NCBI RefSeq assembly: GCF_009208585.1
Contig: NZ_WFLN01000008.1
Location: 181,982-245,981 of the forward strand
Direction: 5' to 3'
From: Fluviispira multicolorata
GTDB lineage: Bacteria; Bdellovibrionota_B; Oligoflexia; Silvanigrellales; Silvanigrellaceae
DNA: 64,000 nucleotides
Shown in pieces: positions 56,620 through 64,000 of this stretch (position 1 is its first letter; every line of letters begins with the position of its first letter). The position numbers were made by a program, and so were the translations under genes. Under the pieces are notes generated by a model. The model saw nothing but the letters and a program-made list of their open reading frames with translations. It was not told the origin of the DNA and did not search any database.

Positions 56620-56900
56620 GTTATTCACTCCAAAATCATTTATGAGAATCTTTCCCAATATTTTAAAAAAATGTGAAAAGATTAAAATATCTAGAATATT
56701 AGATTTTTTTATTCTCAACCGAACTTAAACCGAACATGAGGAGTTCTGCGTAAGTTTCATATTTTTATAGCTTTGAGTTTGGTCTGTCTACAAGCTTGTT
56801 GGGAAGGGATTATAAAAAAACGATATTATTTGAAAATAGATTGCTTTGAACTCTTCTTTTTTGCTTGAAATAATCTAATTGAACAGAGCAAGGCCGCATT

Positions 56901-56920
56901 CTCGCTCCTTTAGGGGCGAG
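56901..56920. repeat. IS200/IS605-type subterminal hairpin
   Basis: CTCGCTCC-TTTA-GGGGCGAG forms an eight-pair stem with one G-T. It lies just beyond the stop of the minus-strand tnpA, where IS200/IS605 elements keep the hairpin recognised by the HUH transposase. AAGGCCG occurs on both sides of it. The rest of 56720-56900, upstream of ung, has no feature I recognise. Confidence 0.55.
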
Positions 56921-56961
56921 TCAAGGCCGATTGATCCATTGTCGGCGAAGTGGACGAGGAA

Positions 56962-56990
56962 TTAAAAAAACACGATAGTGGCTTTTTTAA
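56962..56990 (-). terminator. Terminator-like hairpin after IS200/IS605 tnpA
   Basis: On the minus strand TTAAAAAAGCCAC-TATC-GTGTTTTTTTAA makes an imperfect stem ending in a T-run, six bases after the tnpA stop. Confidence 0.45.
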
Positions 56991-56995
56991 TTATA

Positions 56996-57296
56996 TTAGT
57001 CGGCTCGCAACCGTACTTTTCTTTCACGAATTGATTGGGCAACACCTTTTTCTGATGATGGCTTTCTTTGGTCATCAATATATTTTTTTATAACTTCTAG
57101 CGGTGCTCCTCCGCAAGTGACAGAACAATAACTTGGACTCCAAAAATGATCGCCCCATAATTTTTTCTTAATAAGTTCCCAAAACTCTTTTCTAATAAAA
57201 TAAGAAGATTTCCCTTTTAGTTTGCTAACAACAATTGCAACAGAGTGTTTTGGGGGAATGCTAACAAGAATGTGCACGTGATCGTCTTCACCATTA
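56996..57296 (-). pseudogene. tnpA: IS200/IS605 TnpA (Y1 transposase), C-terminal part
   Basis: The 3' two-thirds of a Y1 transposase. DDHVHILVS supplies the HUH pair, FWSPSYCSVTCGGA the conserved strand and LEVIKKYIDDQ the catalytic tyrosine. The frame is cut at 57296, where the Tn3-like element begins. Removing 57297-63874 and one CATTA rejoins it to the part at 63875-64000 as ELIEFNGEDDHVHIL, in frame, so the gene was intact before the insertion. A free start inside this fragment (residue MHILV..) would lack an N-terminus. Confidence 0.9.
57292..57296. repeat. Target-site duplication CATTA, left copy
   Basis: CATTA lies directly outside the left inverted repeat and again at 63875-63879 outside the right. 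Five bases is the Tn3-family length. Confidence 0.9.
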
Positions 57297-57332
57297 GGTG
57301 CGCGACCCGGATTCGTGTAAAAAACGCACTAG
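57297..57332. repeat. Left terminal inverted repeat (36 bp)
   Basis: Begins GGTGCGCGACCCGGATTCG and ends AACGCACTAG. It is identical to the reverse complement of 63839-63874 over all 36 bases. Confidence 0.97.
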
Positions 57333-57356
57333 CCTATTTAATAAGCATTTTCCATC

Positions 57357-60300
57357 TTAATTACGTACAGTTGCTTTCTTCAATAGCTCATCAGTAACAA
57401 ATGGCTTTAAGTTTAAATCTAATATTTTTGTAGCTTCTTCTGAAACTTGGAATTCTCCGAAACGACGAACATGCCTAGTTCTGTAAGGACTCAATGAAGA
57501 AATTGTTTCTGCGGGTATTTTGATTCCTTCTTTTTCCATTTCGACAAGGGCTTCTGTCATTGAATAAGCGTTATGAAATGTTAAAAGAACTGCTATAAGG
57601 TGATTATATTTTATAATTTTTTGCTGTTCATCTCGTTTATTTTGCTTAATAAAATCTTGTGCAAAATGAAGCCATTTAGCGAATTTATTAAATTGCTCAC
57701 ACTTGCTTGTCGCACCTTGGACAATATGACGAAGTTCTTTATCAGAAACATATTCTAGCAAAGTTATTGTTCGAATTACTCGACCAAGCATATTAAAAGC
57801 TTGAAAAAGTTTACTCTTTTGATTTGTTGAACCAAGCCTACGTAATATTGTGGACGGTTTAATCACTCCAGCCATTATAGATTGAGCAACTTGTAGCATA
57901 TCAGGAAGATGCTTTTGAATTATTTCCCAATTAATATTGTCATTTGTGAAAAGATCTTCAATATGTTTATAGGAATATTCTTTACTAGCTTTATATAATT
58001 TTAGATCTTGCCAAGTTCGGATTCGAGGCATTAATTTTATTCCAAGTAGAAATGACAATCCAAATGCAACAGAATTTTGTGCATGTGTATCACCATGAAG
58101 AAAATCTGGTCTATCTTGTTTTAGTTGAGAAAAAACACCATCAAGTATATGAACTGCTTCATATACTCCACAAGGAATAAACTTTGAAAAAATAGCAATA
58201 TAATTATCTGCTACATGGTAGTAAGCTATTCCTCCCCATTGGCCATAACGAATATGTCTTTGAGAAAAAGAATTATGCTCAGAGAGATTCCAATGACTTC
58301 CATCAGCACCAATATTTTTTCCAGTTCCCCATGCAGCGCGTGGAAGATGAAGTTTATTATAAGCCTCAATAACTTTAAAAATTGCTCGGTCTATTTTTTC
58401 ACAAGTACTGTGATTTTTATCTGTATCTGCAATTTGATCTGCGCTAAAGCCAAACAACATTTTTGACCCTTCTTTTGGACCAAGCCCTGTACCATAAGAA
58501 AAAGTCATAGCAACATATCTTGATAATTCATCTTTAATCTTAGCTTGGTGACCACTATGTGGACCAAAAACTTTGTGCCATGAAATCCAATGAGCTGTAT
58601 CAGTTAGAGCATCGATTAATTTTAATTCATTGATTCTTCCTTGAAATATATCATCGTCTTCATTTCTTTGTGTAGATGTTCTTGCAATAAGTCTTTTTAA
58701 ATGAAAAGATCCATCTTTAAATGTAAAATCAGTGTTATCAGGAAATTTGATGTCAGTTTCTTCAGATTTTAAGATAAGAAGTTTTTTTACATGAGAAATA
58801 AAAGATTCTTTTTCAACTGGTAAATTTACAATTTCCCCATATTTTGCTACTGTCTTTTCACATTCAGATAAAGGTAAAAGTTCTTTTCTATAATCGTTAT
58901 AATCAAGACTTCTAGCACATAAATATCACCACAACGTAAAGACATTGATAATGCATCACAAAGACACACTTCAAAATGTTCTCGTCTAACAGTTTCAGGA
59001 AAAGATTCGCGCTTCTTTTGACTGGTGACAAGTTTCCACCATTTTTGTTCAATCCACTTTACATCCATAAGAATTAAGTCACTTCTTTTTTTGGATTTTG
59101 CAAATGTTTCAATAATTGGCTTACGACTTCGTTTATGAGCAATCATAAATTCAAGAGATCTTGTAATACCTTCATCTTGGGTTGCAGAAAAAAATTTTAA
59201 TGATTCCAAAATGCGAAAAATTAATTTTCTTTTTTTCTTGAAAAATTTAGCCATGAATCGAATATGTTGTTTTCCACCATATTCACAATGAGTTCTTGCG
59301 TATGTGGATAATGAAATATTTTCCTGATAAATGTTTGAAATTAAATCAACTTTTTCCCCATTAGTCAGACCATCCTTCACTACATCTTCAACCGAGATAA
59401 ATTTTTTCATTATTTCATCTGTTTTATCTTGGTTTTCTTTTAGATATTTATCTAATTCTTCTTTTGCCAAATAAAAAATAGAAGACATTTGTCTTAAAAA
59501 AATATCTATAAGAGAATCAACAGACTTTGATTTTTTTATCTTAATTAAAGCAATAGCTAAAGAATATCTTTTATGAGCTTCAACTCTTTGCATATCGGAA
59601 GCATCTAAATATTCTGCTTCTACTGCCATTTGTTCAATTTTGATTGAAGGTATCCCTTCAAAAAATGACTCAATTTCAATTATATTATTTAAAGAGTGAA
59701 TATGTTTAATAAGTTTTTTTATTTCTTTAGGCTTTGGTTTTCCAATTTCAAATTTAATATTATCCCATTCACTTTTCCTGGTCAAAGGATCAACAATAAA
59801 TAGATTATCAATTATATTTCTTCTATTAACCCCAATATCATTAAATATTCTTAAATATAATTCATTATAAACTTGGGCTCTTTGGTTCATTGCCTCTCGG
59901 TGTAATCTAGAAAAAGCTGGTAATTCGATGCGATCATGAAGAAGTGTTTCAATACATGCGTTTATGATATCAGATAGGTTTTCTCTGACTAAAGCATTAT
60001 TTTTTGCCACTTTTTCTACTATTTGATCGCCAATATCAGAATAATTTTTAACAGACATAAATTCTAAAATTTTATCCATTTGTTTAAGACGATTCCTCGA
60101 TGAGTCATAGTCTATTAAAATAGAATCAAATTGTTCTATATTTAACTGAGAAGAAATAAATGAAATTATATTTTTTGGTACATTTTCAATTTTAATAAAA
60201 TATCCAAGATTTTGAAACGTCTTAAGCATGATTAAAAAGCCTAGTTTTGATGATGTACTTCTTGTTTCATTTTCAATAAAAGATATCTCATCTTCTGAAG

Positions 60301-60379
60301 CTAAAAAGCAAGAATTAAGTTCATACAAATTTAGATTTTCTTTAAGAACTGGGTATACGGTATCGGTTGGACTAATCAT
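57357..60379 (-). pseudogene. tnpA: Tn3-family transposase TnpA, single frameshift
   Basis: About 1000 codons in two frames. The N-terminal 486 residues (SFIENETRSTSSKLGFLIM, LSTYARTHCEYGGKQHIRF) match the Tn3 DUF4158 and binding domains. At about 58907 VYVL is followed by a frame change; the other frame reads GSLDYNDYRKELLPLSECEK and then runs without a stop through LTDTAHWISWHKVFGPHSGH, FSADQIADTD, ADGSHWNLSEH, FLHGDTHAQNSVAFGLSFLLG and KCEQFNKFAKWLHFA to 57357. These give the DDE residues in order. A missing G in CTAGGAAGT would explain the break. Function is lost unless the base is a sequencing error or frameshifting occurs. Confidence 0.9.
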
Positions 60380-60441
60380 TTTAAAAATTAATTTCCATTT
60401 GAATTTGTTGATTTGAATATTGAATTAGAATAAGTTTAATT

Positions 60442-61002
60442 TTAATATTTTGATCGTATATATTTGTATAATGTTTCTCTGCTAATTTTAAATTCCATAG
60501 CCAAAACTGATTTTTTTTCTCCATTAGCAACTCTTTTGCGAAGTTCATTAGCGCTTTTTTCACTAAGACATCGTTTCCGCCCTTTAAAAAGTCCTTTCTT
60601 TTTTGCAATTTCAATTCCCTCTCGTTGGCGTTCTTGTAATAATGATCTTTCAAATTCAGCAAAAGCACCCATTACAGAAAGCATAAGGGTTGCCATTGGA
60701 GTTTCCCCTTTAGAAAAAAGTAAATTTTCCTTTTCAAATTTTATGGAAATACTTTTTTCTGTAAGTGTTTTCACAATTTTTCTTAAATCATCTAAATTAC
60801 GAGCCAATCGATCCATACTGTGGACATAGAGTTCATCACCTTCTCGAATATAATTTAATAGGGATTGAAGTTGTGGGCGGTTTGTGTCCTTTCCTGAGAT
60901 CTTATCCGTAAAGATTTTGTCTAGAGTAATACCTTCCAACTGTCGTTCTGTATTTTGCTCTAAAGAGCTTACACGGATGTATCCAATACGCTGACCAGCC
61001 AT
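60442..61002 (-). CDS. Serine recombinase (resolvase/invertase family)
   Basis: 186 residues. RIGYIRVSSLEQNTERQ carries the nucleophile Ser12, followed by FTDKISGKDTNRPQLQSLL, VHSMDRLARNLDDL (the conserved D-R-x-x-R), LMLSVMGAFAEFERSLLQER and a C-terminal helix-turn-helix (KKSVLAMEFKISRETLYKYI). In Tn3-type transposition it resolves cointegrates at a res site. It is transcribed toward tnpA and its start is 240 bp from the passenger genes, with the likely res site between. Confidence 0.95.
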   Translation of the reverse strand: MAGQRIGYIRVSSLEQNTERQLEGITLDKIFTDKISGKDTNRPQLQSLLNYIREGDELYVHSMDRLARNLDDLRKIVKTLTEKSISIKFEKENLLFSKGETPMATLMLSVMGAFAEFERSLLQERQREGIEIAKKKGLFKGRKRCLSEKSANELRKRVANGEKKSVLAMEFKISRETLYKYIRSKY

Positions 61003-61242
61003 TTTGATTACCTCAATGTCAATAAAACCCCTAAGACCTTAACTAGAATGTGTCAACTAATTCAAAATATGACTCTAAATTGACAGAAAAATCAAGTATT
61101 TATATTGTCAAGATAGGGTATACTTCAAAATTACATAAATTTTTTTATAAATCATACTAATAGTTTTATAAACTTTAATAATACTCTTAATGAAAAAATT
61201 ATATATCCGATTAAATTCATTATATTAATCTGGAGATATAAT
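61003..61242. promoter_or_regulatory. Candidate res site and divergent promoter region
   Basis: TGTCAA occurs at 61017, 61051 and 61106 and its complement TTGACA at 61080. The copies at 61051 and 61080 form a 35-bp dyad, close to the size of a resolvase subsite. This non-coding stretch also separates the resolvase from avcD. In Vibrio an antitoxin RNA lies just before avcD; whether 61112-61242 encodes such an RNA is unknown. Confidence 0.4.
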
Positions 61243-62926
61243 ATGTTTTGCTGTAAAAAGGTTGAAATTGATACTAAGCCCGAATTAATTATTGGTTTAA
61301 CTGGTGGAGTTGGTACTAATTTCAAGCAAGTAAAAAATATATTAGAGAATATATTAAATAATGAATTTAATTATCATGTATTTTTAATTAAATTATCAAA
61401 AATACATGAAGAAATTATTAATAATAATTCACAAAAAATATCATCTGATAAAAATAAAAATTTAAATAATTTATTAAAAAAAATGACAATATGTACTAAA
61501 TTAAGAGAAAAATTTAATAGCGAAGATCTATATGCTAAAATGGCTGTATCTAGAATAAAATTACATCGAAACTCCTATAATAGTAAAAAAGATAAAAAAG
61601 AAAAAGAAGATTATAATCCAAGTGGACAAGTTTATATTATTGATAGTCTAAAAAAAACCAGAAGAATTTAATTTATTGCGAAAAATTTATGGTAGAAATT
61701 TTATTCTAATATCAGTTTATGAATCAGAAGAATCAAGAGAAAAAGAACTACTAAAAAGAAATTATAATATAGAAGAATCAAAAGAAAGTTGTAATAATTC
61801 AGAAATTTTTAATTATAAAGAAGCTTTTGTTAAATTTTTAATGCAAAAAGATCAAAATGAAATTGAGATAAATAAATATGGGCAAGACGTTCAAAATACT
61901 TTCCCTTTAGGTCACTATTTTGTAAACTCAGATGATCTTAATAATTTAAAAAATGATATTGAGAGATTACTTAAGATTTTATTTAATCATCCTTTTATAA
62001 CTCCAAGATTTGATGAATCTATGATGTTTCATGCTTATACTGAAGCACGTCGATCGGCGGATCTATCTAGACAAGTTGGAGCAATAATTGCAAACGAAAA
62101 TGGAGAAATTATTGCTTCTGGTTTTAATGATGTCCCTAAATTTGGTGGTGGATTTTATCAAGATGGAGATAATCCTGATCACAGAGATTTTAATATTGGA
62201 TATAACCCTAATAAGCAGATTATAGAAAAATTTAAAATTTTTTTTAAAGAAGAACTCCTTAAAGATTATAATGATACGGACAAGGAAAAAGACAAAAAAA
62301 TTACAGCGTTATTCAAAAAATCTGGTGTTGGTCATTTAATTGAATTTTTTAGAGCTGTTCATGCAGAAGAAAGTGCTATTTGCGATGCAGCAAGAAGAGG
62401 TGTAAGCATCAAAGGGTGTACCTTATATGTTACTACTTTTCCTTGCCATCTTTGTACAAAAAAAATTATTTCTTCTGGTATACGAAGAGTTGTTTACATA
62501 GATCCTTATCCAAAAAGCAAAGCAGAATATCTATTTGGACATGCTGTATCAATTAATTCAGATGTAGATGTCCAAGATAAATTAAATTTTCAATCATTTC
62601 ATGGGGTATCTCCTAGTAGATATTTAAATTTTTTTAGAAAAAGTGAGTCAGATAGAACTGAAAAAAATTCAAGTGATATAAAAATTTGGAAACCTGAAGT
62701 AATTAGAATATTTTCTTATCGCACTGTTTTTTCATATTATATAAGAGAAATATTAAGTATTATTTCCTTAAGATCAAAAAATAATATTGATTTAGAAAAT
62801 GAATACAATGAATTATATGAAGAATGTATAGCTAATTTTGAAAAATTAACAATTTTTAAAGATTCAGAATTTGATCAAAAAATAAAAAAAGTATATTCAA
62901 AAAAAGAAATGGAATATTATAAATAG
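61243..62926 (+). pseudogene. AvcD-like anti-phage (d)CMP/dCTP deaminase, split by an A8 tract
   Basis: About 560 codons in two frames. The first 142 residues have a P-loop-like start (IIGLTGGVGTNFKQVKNIL) of the PLK-like domain. The frame ends at SLKKTRRI. With seven rather than eight A residues at 61650-61657 it reads SLKKPEEFNLLRKIYGRNF and continues to 62926. The second part has RSADLSRQVGAIIANENG, FFRAVHAEESAICDAARRG (His and Glu of the zinc site) and YVTTFPCHLCTKKIISSGI (the two Cys). AvcD enzymes deplete cytidine nucleotides in phage infection and are held inactive by an RNA. GGAG precedes ATG 61243. Slippage on the A-run, a real mutation or a sequencing error could explain the break. 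Confidence 0.85.
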
Positions 62927-62949
62927 TTTAATTTTTTACTGGAGTATAT

Positions 62950-63816
62950 ATGAAGATCGTATTATTTTTAATATTATTACTAGTTGTATCTTGTGCAACA
63001 AGAACATTATATCAACCACATAATGAATCAGGTGGCTATTCAGATACAACATTAAAAGATAATATTCAAGTAGCACGATTTTCAGGTAATGCTCGGACTA
63101 ATATTGATGATGCTAATATATTTGCAATATTTCGATCAATTGAGATTTGCTACGAAAAGGGTTTTAAGGTTTCAAAAATACTAAAAGTAGATAATAAGAC
63201 CTCGAGTGAAACTATTCAAAAATCCTCATCTAATAATTATCGAGAACCTACTTATTTTTCTGGTAATTCAAACACAAATACAAATTATAATAACTTTGGA
63301 AATTCTAACTCAAATACTAGCATAAATGGTACAGCATATGGAGGAAGTGTTCATAGTAATTCAACTTCTTGGAATGAAACCTACTATTACCCAACTTTTG
63401 ATGCATATTTTAGTTGCTATAATGAAATATATTTAGCACAGATTGAATTGAAAATTATTTCTGCAGAGGAAATTAAGGAATTTACAAAAGATAGATTAGG
63501 AGGGCTTCAAATTATTAAAATTGACGACCAGTCACCTAATCAAGGAATTTTTCAAATCGGAGATATATTAATTAGAATAAACAATATTAGAGTCCTAGAA
63601 GTTAATGAAATATCTAGAGAAATTGACTCGGCTAAAGATAAAAATAATATTCAAGCATCCATTATTCGTGAAGGTAAACCTTTAACAATTAAATTTAAGA
63701 CTAATAATGTTACTGAGAAATTTATATTAGCAAATAGCGAGATTATACGAAGAGCATGTTCAGTTAAGGAAGTTAAGACTAGACCAATTTGCGCAGATCG
63801 AATCATTAATCAATAG
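62950..63816 (+). CDS. PDZ-domain lipoprotein (CC0125-like N-terminus)
   Basis: 288 residues. MKIVLFLILLLVVSCATR is a lipoprotein signal with lipobox VVSC. Residues about 27-80 (GGYSDTTLKDNIQVARFSGN, IFRSIEICYEKGFKVSKI) match the CC0125/CC1285 lipoprotein domain. A low-complexity Asn/Ser linker follows (SGNSNTNTNYNNFGNSNSNT). Residues about 175-250 look like a PDZ domain: RLGGLQIIKIDDQSPNQGIF, GDILIRINNIRV and ASIIREGKPLTIKF. It starts 24 bases after the deaminase with GGAG before ATG, so is probably cotranscribed with it, then the right inverted repeat follows. Likely anchored in the outer or inner membrane; function unknown. It does not resemble any known deaminase partner. Confidence 0.8.
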   Translation: MKIVLFLILLLVVSCATRTLYQPHNESGGYSDTTLKDNIQVARFSGNARTNIDDANIFAIFRSIEICYEKGFKVSKILKVDNKTSSETIQKSSSNNYREPTYFSGNSNTNTNYNNFGNSNSNTSINGTAYGGSVHSNSTSWNETYYYPTFDAYFSCYNEIYLAQIELKIISAEEIKEFTKDRLGGLQIIKIDDQSPNQGIFQIGDILIRINNIRVLEVNEISREIDSAKDKNNIQASIIREGKPLTIKFKTNNVTEKFILANSEIIRRACSVKEVKTRPICADRIINQ

Positions 63817-63838
63817 AATTAGTTGCTCAAATTTTAAT

Positions 63839-63874
63839 CTAGTGCGTTTTTTACACGAATCCGGGTCGCGCACC
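63839..63874. repeat. Right terminal inverted repeat (36 bp)
   Basis: Exact reverse complement of 57297-57332, ending ...CCGGGTCGCGCACC at the element border. It is followed by CATTA and then tnpA sequence. Confidence 0.97.
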
Positions 63875-63879
63875 CATTA
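63875..63879. repeat. Target-site duplication CATTA, right copy
   Basis: Identical to 57292-57296. It is the right half of the 5-bp duplication made on insertion. Confidence 0.9.
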
Positions 63880-64000
63880 AATTCGATTAATTCGCAATCT
63901 ATTTGTTCGCATGTTTCTTTAAAAATAATCTTAGTACGTTCAAGAATTTCTTTTGTAAAAACTCCACGTCTGTATTTTGTAACAAAGACTAAATGATAAT
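63875..64000 (-). pseudogene. tnpA: IS200/IS605 TnpA, N-terminal part (runs past the window)
   Basis: The minus strand reads YHLVFVTKYRRGVF, then KEILERTKIIFKETCEQIDC and ELIEFN. HLVFVTKYRRGVF is the start of Y1 transposases. The gene's first residues lie beyond 64000. It continues in frame into 57296 if the transposon is excised. Confidence 0.9.

Larger units (their letters stand above)
57297..63874. mobile_element. Tn3-family-like transposon with AvcD-type cargo
   Basis: A 6578-bp unit with identical 36-bp inverted ends and a CATTA duplication. It holds, on the minus strand, a Tn3-type transposase (frameshifted) and a serine resolvase, and on the plus strand an AvcD-like deaminase (frameshifted) and a lipoprotein. 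The ends begin GGTGCGCGACCCGG, not the GGGG of the Tn3 subgroup, so it belongs to another branch. Perfect ends and duplication indicate a recent insertion. It interrupts an IS200/IS605 tnpA. Confidence 0.93.

Noticed and set aside
60381..60668. A 95-codon frame overlapping the resolvase on the same strand
   Set aside because: It reads the resolvase C-terminus out of frame; the resolvase frame has full family motifs.
61640..61670. Programmed -1 ribosomal frameshift in the AvcD-like gene
   Set aside because: The downstream frame needs the loss of one base (or +1/-2), not -1; the -1 reading gives unrelated residues. RNA polymerase slippage or error fits better.

Overview
The window is an AT-rich (roughly one-third GC by eye), gene-dense stretch of a Gram-negative bacterial chromosome. 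The evidence for Gram-negative is an outer-membrane TolC-family protein, an RND efflux pair, lipoproteins, a periplasmic lytic transglycosylase, an O-antigen-ligase-like protein and a flagellar rod gene. The gene mix (DUF4360 secreted protein, HAD-IG 5'-nucleotidase, saccharopine dehydrogenase beside arginine deiminase, BpsA-like enzyme, several eukaryote-flavoured secreted proteins) suggests a Bdellovibrionota/Oligoflexia-type organism such as a Silvanigrellales relative. That placement is inference; no search was run.

Layout. 0.1-3.4 kb: a LuxE-LuxC fusion and an Xre/RES toxin-antitoxin pair with two matching palindromic operators, followed by a possible structured RNA. 3.6-6.3 kb: a cysteine-desulfurase-like enzyme and an MFS exporter. 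6.9-9.8 kb: a tightly coupled, unfamiliar three-gene operon (nucleotidyltransferase, class I glutamine amidotransferase, NDK-like protein). 10.4-18.5 kb: a solute-binding protein, then core genes: ffh-miaB on the minus strand and fabD-map-ribD-like-MFS on the plus strand. 18.6-27 kb: an accessory scar zone with a dead IS3-family element, a tandemly duplicated 1.2-kb gene of unknown family beside a 2-oxoglutarate oxygenase and a 72-residue peptide (possible peptide natural-product locus), a Mu-type transposase fragment fused to a binding-protein fragment, a deleted group II intron with its domain V, and a bacterial VMO-I-like secreted protein. 27-30 kb: a 2OG oxygenase, amino-acid decarboxylase, GNAT operon. 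30.7-36.8 kb: flgF-like gene, TolC-like gene, a type I methylase/specificity pair with no restriction subunit, and a DUF4360 protein. 36.8-56.6 kb: mostly ordinary metabolism, envelope and export genes, including an ABC transporter/Wzy-like/GT4 glycan block, a BpsA-like polyamine synthase, LysE exporter, malic enzyme and uracil-DNA glycosylase.

57.3-63.9 kb is the clearest discovery: a complete Tn3-family-like transposon, 57297-63874, with perfect 36-bp terminal inverted repeats and a 5-bp CATTA target duplication, nested inside an IS200/IS605 tnpA gene whose two halves rejoin in frame when the element is removed. It carries a Tn3-type transposase (one frameshift), a serine resolvase, a candidate res site, and a passenger pair: an AvcD-like anti-phage cytidine deaminase split only by one extra A in an A8 tract, and a PDZ-domain lipoprotein. 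The deaminase/lipoprotein pair is a candidate mobile defence cargo.

No rRNA, tRNA or CRISPR array was recognised.
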